Origin: Vicinamibacterales bacterium | Lineage (GTDB): Bacteria; Acidobacteriota; Vicinamibacteria; Vicinamibacterales; UBA2999 | DNA: 64,000 bases | Assembly: GCA_041659285.1 (NCBI GenBank) | Contig: JBAZYO010000009.1 | Span: forward strand, 62,001-126,000 | Direction: 5' to 3' | Part shown: in pieces, positions 57,352 to 64,000 of the stretch | How the letters are laid out: every line of letters starts with the position of its first letter | Numbering within the stretch: the first letter of the stretch is position 1 | Notes under the pieces: model-generated | Database searches by the model: none | The model's input: only the letters and a program-made list of their open reading frames with translations | Told to the model about the DNA's origin: nothing | Translations under genes and position numbers: made by a program

Positions 57352-57948
57352 CTACTCCGAGTAGACGACCGTGCGGACGCTGCGGTGCCGCCGGGCCAGT
57401 TCCGCCGGCAACGGCTTGCTCAGGTAGACCTTTGATTCGGCGCTGTCGGCCTCGTTCGGTTCGTGCTTGACGACGTTGAAGTGCAACTGCGCGAGCACGG
57501 CGCGCATGTCGTAGTAGCGGTTCTTGGTCTTGACGACGACCTCTTCAAAGCCCGCGGCCAGCGCCCACACCTCGGATTCCTCGGTGAGCGCGCGGAAGTG
57601 GCCCTGGCCGCGCCAGTCGCGGCGCGTGCCGCCGATCCACGAGTAGAGAATGCGGCGGCCGTCGAACCTGACCGGGCCGGTGAGCCGGTCGACGAGGTCG
57701 CGGAGCTTCGGCACCGACTCGGTGTTCCGGATCTCATGGACAATCTTGTAGGACACCGGCACCAGCGCGCCGGTCGGATCCTCGGGCAGCGGCGCCTCCG
57801 CCATCAGGATCAGCGATTCACGATCGCGCAGGCGTTCGATGATCTCGGCCGCCGTCTTCCGGCGCGGGAACTCGCCGAAGTACTCCTCGATGTACTGAAT
57901 TTCCAACGCGCCTGGCTCGAGCGCGTACTGCTTGATCAGGTACTCCAC
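57352..57948 (-). CDS. GNAT-type acyltransferase-like protein
   Basis: 198 residues from GTG 57948. The C-terminal half has GNAT character: 'RILYSWIGGTRRDWRGQGHFRALTEESEVWALAAGFEEVVVKTKNRYYDMRAVLAQLHFNVVKHE', with R-G-Q-G-H in the acetyl-CoA loop. The N-terminal half ('EIQYIEEYFGEFPRRKTAAEIIERL') is not familiar. An upstream ATG at 58026 would overlap fhs by 35 bp and add 26 low-complexity residues. A perfect TATAAT on the minus strand (57964-57959) just before the GTG favours the shorter form, with a nearly leaderless mRNA. The substrate is unknown. Confidence 0.7.
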   Translation of the reverse strand: MEYLIKQYALEPGALEIQYIEEYFGEFPRRKTAAEIIERLRDRESLILMAEAPLPEDPTGALVPVSYKIVHEIRNTESVPKLRDLVDRLTGPVRFDGRRILYSWIGGTRRDWRGQGHFRALTEESEVWALAAGFEEVVVKTKNRYYDMRAVLAQLHFNVVKHEPNEADSAESKVYLSKPLPAELARRHRSVRTVVYSE

Positions 57949-57991
57949 GGGTCGGACGATTATACGAGATGCGTCAGGCGGCAGCGCAGGT

Positions 57992-59605
57992 TCAGTAGTC
58001 CATGCCGATGACGGCGCCGTGGTCATCCACGTCCAGTTTCTGGGCCTGGGGGACCTTGCCCAGGCCCGGCATCAGCATCATGCTGCCGGCGATGGCCACC
58101 ACGAAACCGGCCCCGGCCGAGAGGGACACGTCGTTCACGCTGAGCGTCCATCCGGTCGGCGCGCCCATCTGCTTCGGATCGTCGGTGAACGAGTATTGGG
58201 TCTTGGCGATACACACCGGCAGCGCGCCGTAGCCCAGCGCCTCGAGCTTGGCAAGCCGCGACTTCGCCGCGGGCTTGAACGACACGCGGCCGGCGCCGTA
58301 GACCTTGGTCGCCACCGCCGTGATCTTCTCGACGAGGGTCTGCGCCGCCGAATACACCGGCTTGACCGCCGACGGATCGGACGACTCGGCGGCCGCCACG
58401 AGCTTCGCCGCCAGGGTCGTCATGCCGTCCCCGCCCTTGGTGTATCCCTCCGCCAGGGCGGCGTCGGCGCCGATCGAGCGGCAGTAGCTCATCACCAGTT
58501 CGAGGTCGGCGTCGGTGTCGCCGGGGAAGCGATTCAAGGCGACCACCGCGGGCACGCCCCATCGCCTGATGTTCTCGAGGTGGCGGGCCAGGTTCGGGAA
58601 GCCGGCGTCCACTGGACCATCAGGCGACCCGCCCTGCGTGCGCAGCGCCTTCAACGTAACGATCACCGCGGCAGCGGCGGGCACGTGCCCGCACATCGGC
58701 ATCACGATGTCGAAGAACTTCTCGGCACCAAGGTCGGCGGCGAACCCCGTCTCGTTGACGACGTAGTCGGCCAGGTGCAGGCCGATGCGCTGCGCCAGCA
58801 CGCTGCTGGTCCCATGCGCGATATTGGCGAACGGGCCGCAGTGGATGATGGCGGGAGCGCCCTCCGTGGTCTGCACGAGGTTGGGCAGCACGGCGTCGTT
58901 CAACAGCACCATCATCGGGCCCACCGCCTTGAGGTCCTCGGCGGTGATGGCCTTGCCGTCGTAGCTGAAACCGACCACGATGCGCGCCAGGCGGCGGCGC
59001 AGGTCGGCGCGGCCCTCCGACAGCGCGAGGATGGCCATGATCTCCGACGCCGCGGTGATCACGAAACCGGTCTCGCGCGCGGGACCGCTCTCGCGCCCGC
59101 CCAGGCCGGTGGCGATGCGACGCAGCGCGCGATCGTTCATGTCCATGCAGCGCGGCCAGAGGATCTCCTTGGCGTCGATCCGCAGGTCGTTGCCGAAGTG
59201 AAGGTGCGCGTCGAGCAGCGCCGCCAGCAGGTTGTGGGCCGTGGTGATGGCGTGGAAGTCGCCGGTGAAATGGAGGTTGATCTTGTCGAGGGGCTCGACC
59301 GACACCTTGCCGCCGCCCGTGGCGCCGCCCTTCATGCCGAACACCGGGCCGAGGGACGGTTCGCGCAGTGCCGCCACGGCGCTGTAGCCGAGCTTCACGA
59401 GGCCTTGGGTGATGCCGATGGTATTGACCGTCTTACCCTCGCCGCTCGTGGTCGGCGTGATCGCCGTGACCAGGATCAGCTTGCCCTTGCGGGTGGGAAA
59501 GCGGTCGAGCGCTTCCAGCCGGATCTTGGCAATGTAGCGGCCGTATGGTTCAAGGAGGTCCTCGGAGAGGCCGAGGCGCTTGGCAATGTCGGTAATGGGC
59601 AGCAT
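57992..59605 (-). CDS. fhs: Formate-tetrahydrofolate ligase
   Basis: 537 residues, slightly shorter than the usual 555 or so. It makes 10-formyl-THF from formate, THF and ATP. The nucleotide loop 'TPTTSGEGKTVNTIGITQGL' replaces the usual T-P-x-x-x-G-E-G-K-T. Also seen: 'REPSLGPVFGMKGGATGGGKVSVEPLDKINLHFTGDFHAITTAHNLLAALLDAH', 'FANIAHGTSSVLAQRIGLHLADYVVNETGFAADLGAEKFFDI', and 'IVTLKALRTQGG'. All these are strongly conserved in the family. It supplies one-carbon units for purines or takes part in formate use. It stands alone on the minus strand, with the GNAT gene after it. Confidence 0.96.
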   Translation of the reverse strand: MLPITDIAKRLGLSEDLLEPYGRYIAKIRLEALDRFPTRKGKLILVTAITPTTSGEGKTVNTIGITQGLVKLGYSAVAALREPSLGPVFGMKGGATGGGKVSVEPLDKINLHFTGDFHAITTAHNLLAALLDAHLHFGNDLRIDAKEILWPRCMDMNDRALRRIATGLGGRESGPARETGFVITAASEIMAILALSEGRADLRRRLARIVVGFSYDGKAITAEDLKAVGPMMVLLNDAVLPNLVQTTEGAPAIIHCGPFANIAHGTSSVLAQRIGLHLADYVVNETGFAADLGAEKFFDIVMPMCGHVPAAAAVIVTLKALRTQGGSPDGPVDAGFPNLARHLENIRRWGVPAVVALNRFPGDTDADLELVMSYCRSIGADAALAEGYTKGGDGMTTLAAKLVAAAESSDPSAVKPVYSAAQTLVEKITAVATKVYGAGRVSFKPAAKSRLAKLEALGYGALPVCIAKTQYSFTDDPKQMGAPTGWTLSVNDVSLSAGAGFVVAIAGSMMLMPGLGKVPQAQKLDVDDHGAVIGMDY

Positions 59606-59655
59606 AGGGACCCCTTCATCTTACTGGGTCATGGCTGGGCCAGGCGCGGGGCGCA

Positions 59656-60885
59656 CTATTTGGAAAGCAGCGCCGGCAAGGCGACGGACGGCCACTCGGT
59701 GTCCCACCGCTCAGCGGCGTTCTCGAACAGCCACGCCTTTGACTTGCCGAGCGCTGACGCCGGATCGAGGGTCTTCGACGCCACGGCAAGGAACACATTG
59801 GCCAGGTCGCCGGGATCGCGAAACGTGACTCCCTCGTGCCCGTTGGTGAGCACCTCCGCCAACACCGGTGCGTAGTCGAACGCGGCCGCGGGCACGCCGG
59901 CGCCACGGAAGTCGGCAAGCTTCATCGGCAGGTCGAGTCCGGACGACGACTGGTGCAGGCACAGGCCGAGATCGGCCATGCCGATCAGGACGGGATAGTC
60001 GGCGGCTTCGAGCCAGAGCGTCCTCACGGCAATGGCCTTGAACGAGCGGCGCGCGGCCCGCGCTTCGAACGACTGGCGTAGCGCACCGCGGCCGGTGAGG
60101 ATGACGGCAAGGTGAGGATGCGACGATTCGCTGGCCAGCTGGCGTTCGGCACGCTCGAGCGCCTCGAGCAACAAGTCGAAGTCTTCGTCCGGCGTCCAGC
60201 TCGTGGGGCAGACGATCAGCGGCAGCCGGTCGCCGCCGAGGGACATCTCTTGCGCGAGCCGGGTCCACAGCGCAACGGCGGCGGATGGCACGGTCGGCGC
60301 AAACGACGACGCCGGCCGATCGTAGAGGACCGTGGCGGTAATGCCGTAGTTGCCGCGCAGCCAGGCGGCGAGGGCCTTCGAGACGGCGAAGTGGCCGTCG
60401 GCGCGCCGGGCCCAGCGGCGTTCGCTGCGCGACAGCGCGGTCACGGCGCGGTGCGATTCCCCGAGGCGAATCGCCGCCACGGTGTGAGAGAGGTTGTGCC
60501 AGTCGATCACCAGGCGCGACCCGCGGAGCCGCGCCACCGCCCACGCCACGGCGAGGCTCGGCACCGCCGGCGGATTCTGGACGAGGATGACGTCGGCCTT
60601 CGGCAACCGCATCAGCATTGCAAACAGCCGGCGTGCCTGGCCCGCGGCGCGAGCCATCGAGCCCCACACGAATCGCCGGATGCCCCCCGTGGCGCGTCCC
60701 TGGAAGGCGCGATCCGGCAGGCGATGGCACGTCACGCGCGGATGAGTGGCGACGGCCGGTACTGGCGGGGCGCCTTCGAGCCCCACCAAATCGACGTCGT
60801 GCCCGGCTGCGGCCAGCGACGCGGCGTGGTACTGCATCCGCGGGCTGCGACCCAAATCTCCGAGTACGATAACGGCGGTTCGCAT
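59656..60885 (-). CDS. GT-B glycosyltransferase, ALG1-like
   Basis: 409 residues from ATG 60885, chosen because 'RTAVIVLGDLGRSPRMQYHAASLAAAGHDVDLVGLEG' is the family start; the open frame continues upstream without similarity. The rest shows two Rossmann domains: 'VIDWHNLSHTVAAIRLGESHRAVTALSRSERRWARRADGHFAVSKALAAWL', then 'PLIVCPTSWTPDEDFDLLLEALERAE', 'VILTGRGALRQSFEA' and 'MADLGLCLHQSSSGLDLPMKLADFRGAGVPAAAFDYAPVLAEVLTNGHEGVTF'. Similar enzymes (eukaryotic ALG1) add beta-1,4-mannose to a lipid-linked sugar. It is divergent from the WecA-like gene, with three bases between the two start codons. Confidence 0.85.
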   Translation of the reverse strand: MRTAVIVLGDLGRSPRMQYHAASLAAAGHDVDLVGLEGAPPVPAVATHPRVTCHRLPDRAFQGRATGGIRRFVWGSMARAAGQARRLFAMLMRLPKADVILVQNPPAVPSLAVAWAVARLRGSRLVIDWHNLSHTVAAIRLGESHRAVTALSRSERRWARRADGHFAVSKALAAWLRGNYGITATVLYDRPASSFAPTVPSAAVALWTRLAQEMSLGGDRLPLIVCPTSWTPDEDFDLLLEALERAERQLASESSHPHLAVILTGRGALRQSFEARAARRSFKAIAVRTLWLEAADYPVLIGMADLGLCLHQSSSGLDLPMKLADFRGAGVPAAAFDYAPVLAEVLTNGHEGVTFRDPGDLANVFLAVASKTLDPASALGKSKAWLFENAAERWDTEWPSVALPALLSK

Positions 60886-60888
60886 TTG

Positions 60889-61872
60889 ATGGTGTACCTG
60901 CTGCTCGGCCTCAGTAGCGCGGCGCTTGCCCTGCTCTTGACCCCGCTGGTGTCGCGGGGGTCGATCCGGCTCGGACTGGTAGACGCCCCGGGAGGCCGGA
61001 AGGTTCATGCCCAATCGGTGCCGAGGCTGGGCGGCGTGGCGGTGGTGGCCGCCACAATCCTCGCGATGATACTCGTCCTGGCGTTCGCGCCCGGCAATTT
61101 GGACCCCGCGATTTGGCAGGCACTGATGCCCCTGGCGGCCGCGGGCGGCCTGATCTTCGGGATCGGACTCGTGGACGATGTCCGCGGCGTCGGACCCTGG
61201 CCGAAGCTGGCCGTGCAGATCCTGGCGGCGTTGATCGTGATGGCCTCGGGCCTGCTGATCCAGCGGGTGACGCTGCTCGGCATGTCATGGGATCTGGGAT
61301 GGCTGGCATGGCCGGTGACGGCGGCGTGGATGGTCGGCCTGACCAACGCCTTCAACCTGATCGACGGCATCGACGGCCTGGCGGCGGGCATCGCGGTGCT
61401 GGCCGGCGCCACCTGCGGCGCGATCCTGATCGTGCGCGGCCATTCGGCCGAGGCCATGATGCTCGCGGCGCTGGTCGGAGCGGCGCTCGGCTTCCTGGTG
61501 TTCAACTTCCCGCCCGCCTCGATCTTTCTCGGCGACAGCGGCAGCCTCCTGTTCGGATTCATCCTGGCCGCGACCGCCATCGCCGGCTGGCAGAAGGGCG
61601 CCACCGCGCTCGCCACCGGCGTGCCGCTGTTGATCTTCGCGCTGCCGATTGCCGACATCGTCACCACCGTCTTCCGGCGGGCCATGGCGAAGCCGGCGAA
61701 CGGCCGCCCCTCCGTCCCCACGGCAATCCGGCAGCTGTTCGAACCGGATCGCCAACACATCCACCATCGCCTGCTGGCGCTCGGCTGGTCGCCGCGGCGG
61801 ACCGTGCTGATCCTGTATGCCGTCACCGCCGCCCTTTCGTTGCTTGCGCTGTCAACGGCGCAAACGCCATGA
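60889..61872 (+). CDS. WecA/MraY-family polyprenyl-phosphate sugar-1-P transferase
   Basis: 327 residues with about ten membrane helices. Conserved blocks: 'VDAPGGRKVHAQSVPRLGGVAVV', 'GLVDDVRGVGPWPKL' (Asp-Asp for Mg), 'TNAFNLIDGIDGLAAGIAVLAGAT', 'IFLGDSGSLLFGFILAATAI', and the cytoplasmic His motif 'DRQHIHHRLLALGWSPRR'. The H-I-H-H-R form points to WecA-like enzymes that load GlcNAc-1-P onto undecaprenyl phosphate, the first step of surface polysaccharide synthesis, rather than MraY. The next gene, a glycosyltransferase, overlaps it by 4 bp. Confidence 0.92.
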   Translation: MVYLLLGLSSAALALLLTPLVSRGSIRLGLVDAPGGRKVHAQSVPRLGGVAVVAATILAMILVLAFAPGNLDPAIWQALMPLAAAGGLIFGIGLVDDVRGVGPWPKLAVQILAALIVMASGLLIQRVTLLGMSWDLGWLAWPVTAAWMVGLTNAFNLIDGIDGLAAGIAVLAGATCGAILIVRGHSAEAMMLAALVGAALGFLVFNFPPASIFLGDSGSLLFGFILAATAIAGWQKGATALATGVPLLIFALPIADIVTTVFRRAMAKPANGRPSVPTAIRQLFEPDRQHIHHRLLALGWSPRRTVLILYAVTAALSLLALSTAQTP

Positions 61873-63020
61873 AGCGCGTCCTGCTGGTGCAGCCGTCGCT
61901 GCAGCCGCCGGGCGGCAGCAGTGGCGTGGCGTCATGGGTGCTGCAGGCGCTGGTGCCCGAGCACCGCGTCACGGTACTGTCGTGGCAGCCCGTGGACGTC
62001 GGGCCGATCAACCGGTTCTACGACACCCGGCTGCAGCGCAGCGACTTCGACACCATCGTCGTGCCGCGGCACTGGACCGTGACACCGGACCTGCTGCCGA
62101 CGCCGGCCACGCTCGTGAAGCTGGCGTTGCTCATGCGCTACACGCGCAAGGTGAGCGCGGGCTTCGACGTCATCTTCGGCGTCCACAACGAGACCGACTA
62201 CGGCCGGCGCGGCATCCAGTACATCCACTACCCTTCGTACCTGCGGCCGCGGCCGCAGGTGGATCTCCGCTGGTACCACCAGCCGAGAGCAGCACTGCGC
62301 GCCTATTACTCGCTGACCGATCGGATCGCCGGCTTCTCGATCGACCGCCTGAAGGCCAACCTGACGCTGGTCAACTCGAACTGGACGGGCGAGCACGTCC
62401 GCGGGTTCCTCGGCGGGGACCCACGCACGCTCTACCCTCCCGTCGCGGATCCGGGGGCCGGCCTGCCGTGGAGCGAGCGGGCGCCAGACTTCCTGGCCAT
62501 CGGCCGCATCTCGCCCGAAAAGGACTACGAGCGCATCATGCGAATCCTGTCGCGGGTGCGCGCGCGCGTCCCCGACCTGCGGCTCACGATTGTCGGCACG
62601 TGGGACCGGCACACCGCGCGGTACGCCAGGGGCTTGCAGGCGCTGGCGGAGTCGATCGGCAGCTGGATCCAGTTTCGGCAGAATGTGAGCCGCGATGAGA
62701 TTCGCGGCTTGATGGGCTCCCACCGGTACGGCCTTCATGGCATGCGCGAAGAGCACTTCGGCATGGCGCCCGCGGAACTGGCGCGCGCCGGCGTCATCGT
62801 GTGGGTGCCGAAGGGTGGCGGCCAGATGGAGATCGTCGGCAACGAGCCGTCGCTGATGTACGACTCAGACGATGAGGCCGTCGCCAAGATCACCGCGGTG
62901 CTGGCCGACCCCGCCGAACAGGACCGCCTGCGCCGGCTGCTCGCCGCCCGCGCCGAGATGTTCTCGACGGACCGCTTCATTCGCGAAGTCCGCGACATCG
63001 TGGACAGCTTCAGGGAATAG
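61869..63020 (+). CDS. Family-4-like glycosyltransferase
   Basis: 383 residues from ATG 61869 (ATGA overlap with the WecA-like gene). The N-terminal domain begins 'KRVLLVQPSLQPPGGSSGVASWVLQALVPEHRVTVLSWQPV'. The C-terminal domain has 'DFLAIGRISPEKDYERIMRILSRVRARVPDLRLTIVGTWD' and 'SWIQFRQNVSRDEIRGLMGSHRYGLHGMREEHFGMAPAELARAGVIVWVPKGGGQMEI', where E-x-F-G-M-A-P-A-E is the GT4 E-x7-E nucleotide-sugar site. It is similar to ALG11-like mannosyltransferases in layout. It likely extends the lipid-linked glycan begun by the preceding enzyme. A weak hairpin (63024-63051) follows the stop. Confidence 0.88.
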   Translation: MKRVLLVQPSLQPPGGSSGVASWVLQALVPEHRVTVLSWQPVDVGPINRFYDTRLQRSDFDTIVVPRHWTVTPDLLPTPATLVKLALLMRYTRKVSAGFDVIFGVHNETDYGRRGIQYIHYPSYLRPRPQVDLRWYHQPRAALRAYYSLTDRIAGFSIDRLKANLTLVNSNWTGEHVRGFLGGDPRTLYPPVADPGAGLPWSERAPDFLAIGRISPEKDYERIMRILSRVRARVPDLRLTIVGTWDRHTARYARGLQALAESIGSWIQFRQNVSRDEIRGLMGSHRYGLHGMREEHFGMAPAELARAGVIVWVPKGGGQMEIVGNEPSLMYDSDDEAVAKITAVLADPAEQDRLRRLLAARAEMFSTDRFIREVRDIVDSFRE

Positions 63021-63153
63021 CGCGCCCACGCCATCCCCGGCGCGGGTGGGCTTCGCCTCAAACTCGACTCATGGACGCTTGCCATGATAGATTTCGCGCC
63101 GAACTGCCGCCTCTATGCATTAGGGCGTACTGGCCGGTAGTGGGATCCCCCGA

Positions 63154-64000
63154 ATGCTCCACCGACTGAATCGGCGTGTCTCCGGCCAGCGAGACTTGTG
63201 GCTCAGCGTGGCGATTGTGGTCCTGGTCTCCGGCTTCCTGTTGAGATCCGCGAGCACGACGACTTACGCACAGGCCAACAACACGCCGTCTGCTCCCACG
63301 AACGAAACATCCACGAACGGGACATCGTCGGGACCCAAGCCCGGGAACGGGACGCCAACGATGACGCTGACCCCGCGCGTCGATTGCGTGGTCCCGGATG
63401 TCCAGATGCCGGGCTTCTTCATCGCGTCGTTTGGCTACGAACGCGCCGTGAACCAGTCGCCAGTGGTGGCGAGCAACCCGTATGGTCCCGGCAACAGCGT
63501 CGAGTACTTTTCGGGGAACGGCTCCGGAATCCTGCCGGCCACTATTGGCGTTCCGGTGGAGTTCACCAACGGGCTGCACCAGTTCCAGTTCTCGGTCCGA
63601 TTCCAGGCGGGCGACGCCGTCCAGTGGCTGCTGGCGGATTCCTACTACGGCGGGACCAAGCTCGCGGTGGCTGATCAAGACACCGTGACGGCATGCGCGG
63701 TGGCTGGTCCCGCGGGTCCCCAGGGTCCTGAAGGTCCCACCGGCCCTCCGGGCATTCAAGGTGAACCGGGCGCGCCCGGCAACGAGGGTCTAATCGGGCT
63801 GACTGGCAAACCAGGTATCCCCGGCAACATCGGCCCGGCGGGCATCGCGGGAGAACCGGGTCCTCCCGGCAAGGACGGTCCGATCGGTCCGGTTGGCCCA
63901 CAAGGAATACCAGGCAACATCGGCCCTGTGGGCCCGATCGGTGCAGCCGGTCCGGTTGGCGCCACGGGCGCGACCGGTCTCGGCATGTCGTTCGTCTCGC
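63154..64000 (+). CDS. Secreted collagen-like protein, truncated by window end
   Basis: 282 codons are visible from ATG 63154 and the frame is still open at 64000. An N-terminal hydrophobic segment ('LWLSVAIVVLVSGFLL') acts as signal or anchor, followed by a Thr/Ser/Asn/Gly-rich linker with several N-G-T and N-E-T triplets. A beta-rich domain (about 68-180) with two Cys comes next. From residue 185 (base 63706) 31 unbroken Gly-X-Y triplets run to 63984, many with Pro at X or Y (G-P-P, G-E-P, G-P-Q). They end in 'GATGATGLG' before a new domain begins. A trimeric collagen-like stalk on the cell surface is likely. It follows the glycan genes by 133 bp. Confidence 0.9.
   Translation, partial: MLHRLNRRVSGQRDLWLSVAIVVLVSGFLLRSASTTTYAQANNTPSAPTNETSTNGTSSGPKPGNGTPTMTLTPRVDCVVPDVQMPGFFIASFGYERAVNQSPVVASNPYGPGNSVEYFSGNGSGILPATIGVPVEFTNGLHQFQFSVRFQAGDAVQWLLADSYYGGTKLAVADQDTVTACAVAGPAGPQGPEGPTGPPGIQGEPGAPGNEGLIGLTGKPGIPGNIGPAGIAGEPGPPGKDGPIGPVGPQGIPGNIGPVGPIGAAGPVGATGATGLGMSFVS

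Noticed and set aside
63130..63150. Near-palindrome TACTGGCCGGTA before the collagen-like gene
   Set aside because: Only 12 bp with a mismatch, in GC-rich DNA; too weak to call an operator.

Overview
The window is a 64 kb stretch of GC-rich bacterial chromosome. Genes are dense, many start with GTG, and neighbouring genes often overlap by 4 bp (ATGA or GTGA junctions). Several families here are typical of Acidobacteriota, probably a Vicinamibacteria-like soil lineage: the duplicated-FtsX 'ADOP' permease, a DUF5916 outer-membrane protein, the BlaI/M56 regulator pair and large secreted M14 peptidases. This placement is inferred from gene content; no rRNA gene is present to confirm it. There is no prophage, insertion sequence or CRISPR array. 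One tRNA gene (Cys) is present.

Layout. 1-3.1 kb: the end of a CaiB/BaiF CoA-transferase, a small unknown protein and a PilT-like ATPase with altered catalytic boxes. 3.2-7.9 kb: a metal-uptake operon (membrane-anchored DtxR-FeoA fusion, FeoB G-domain, FeoB permease, MenG), divergent from an MntR-like regulator, with a clear operator/promoter between them. 7.9-10.7 kb: Gph phosphatase, QueC, a secreted unknown protein, a decayed acetyltransferase and tRNA-Cys. 10.9-15.6 kb: a DUF4097 lipoprotein, then a DHS-like enzyme, a PIN-like protein, a ROK homologue lacking its catalytic motifs, and NagA. 15.6-21.7 kb: a PH-like membrane protein with a sigma-54 activator, an HD-GYP/GAF/GGDEF signalling protein with a flavin reductase, and FabI with a zinc-ribbon/Gly-Gln protein.

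22.6-31.5 kb is an arginine locus: argH, argG and argR on the minus strand, and argC-argB-argD-argA-like-argJ-argF on the plus strand. The two halves diverge from a promoter region carrying ArgR-type boxes. The gene set gives the cyclic acetyl pathway (ArgJ recycles acetyl groups), but ArgG lacks key catalytic residues. 31.5-38.7 kb: two secreted proteins, PxpA, and a TolC/adaptor/MacB-type permease export set without an ATPase.

38.7-43.7 kb is the most striking module: three genes joined by 4-bp overlaps that encode a transmembrane Ser/Thr kinase with a DUF4384 sensor, an exported caspase-like protease with PEGA and TPR domains, and an exported Ig-like (Big_1) protein. A lone DGQHR (DndB-like) gene lies upstream. 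45.5-57.3 kb: an M14 peptidase, DUF4112, DUF5916, an acyltransferase-like membrane protein, OsmC, a perfect 35-bp inverted repeat, and a BlaI / M56-HEAT / ADOP operon. 57.3-64 kb: a GNAT protein, formate-THF ligase, a surface-glycan group (two glycosyltransferases and a WecA-like enzyme) and a collagen-like protein cut by the window end.

Short GTGCC-, GGTTCAG- and GGTGCC/GGCACC-type repeats recur, in one case inside a translated membrane-protease gene.
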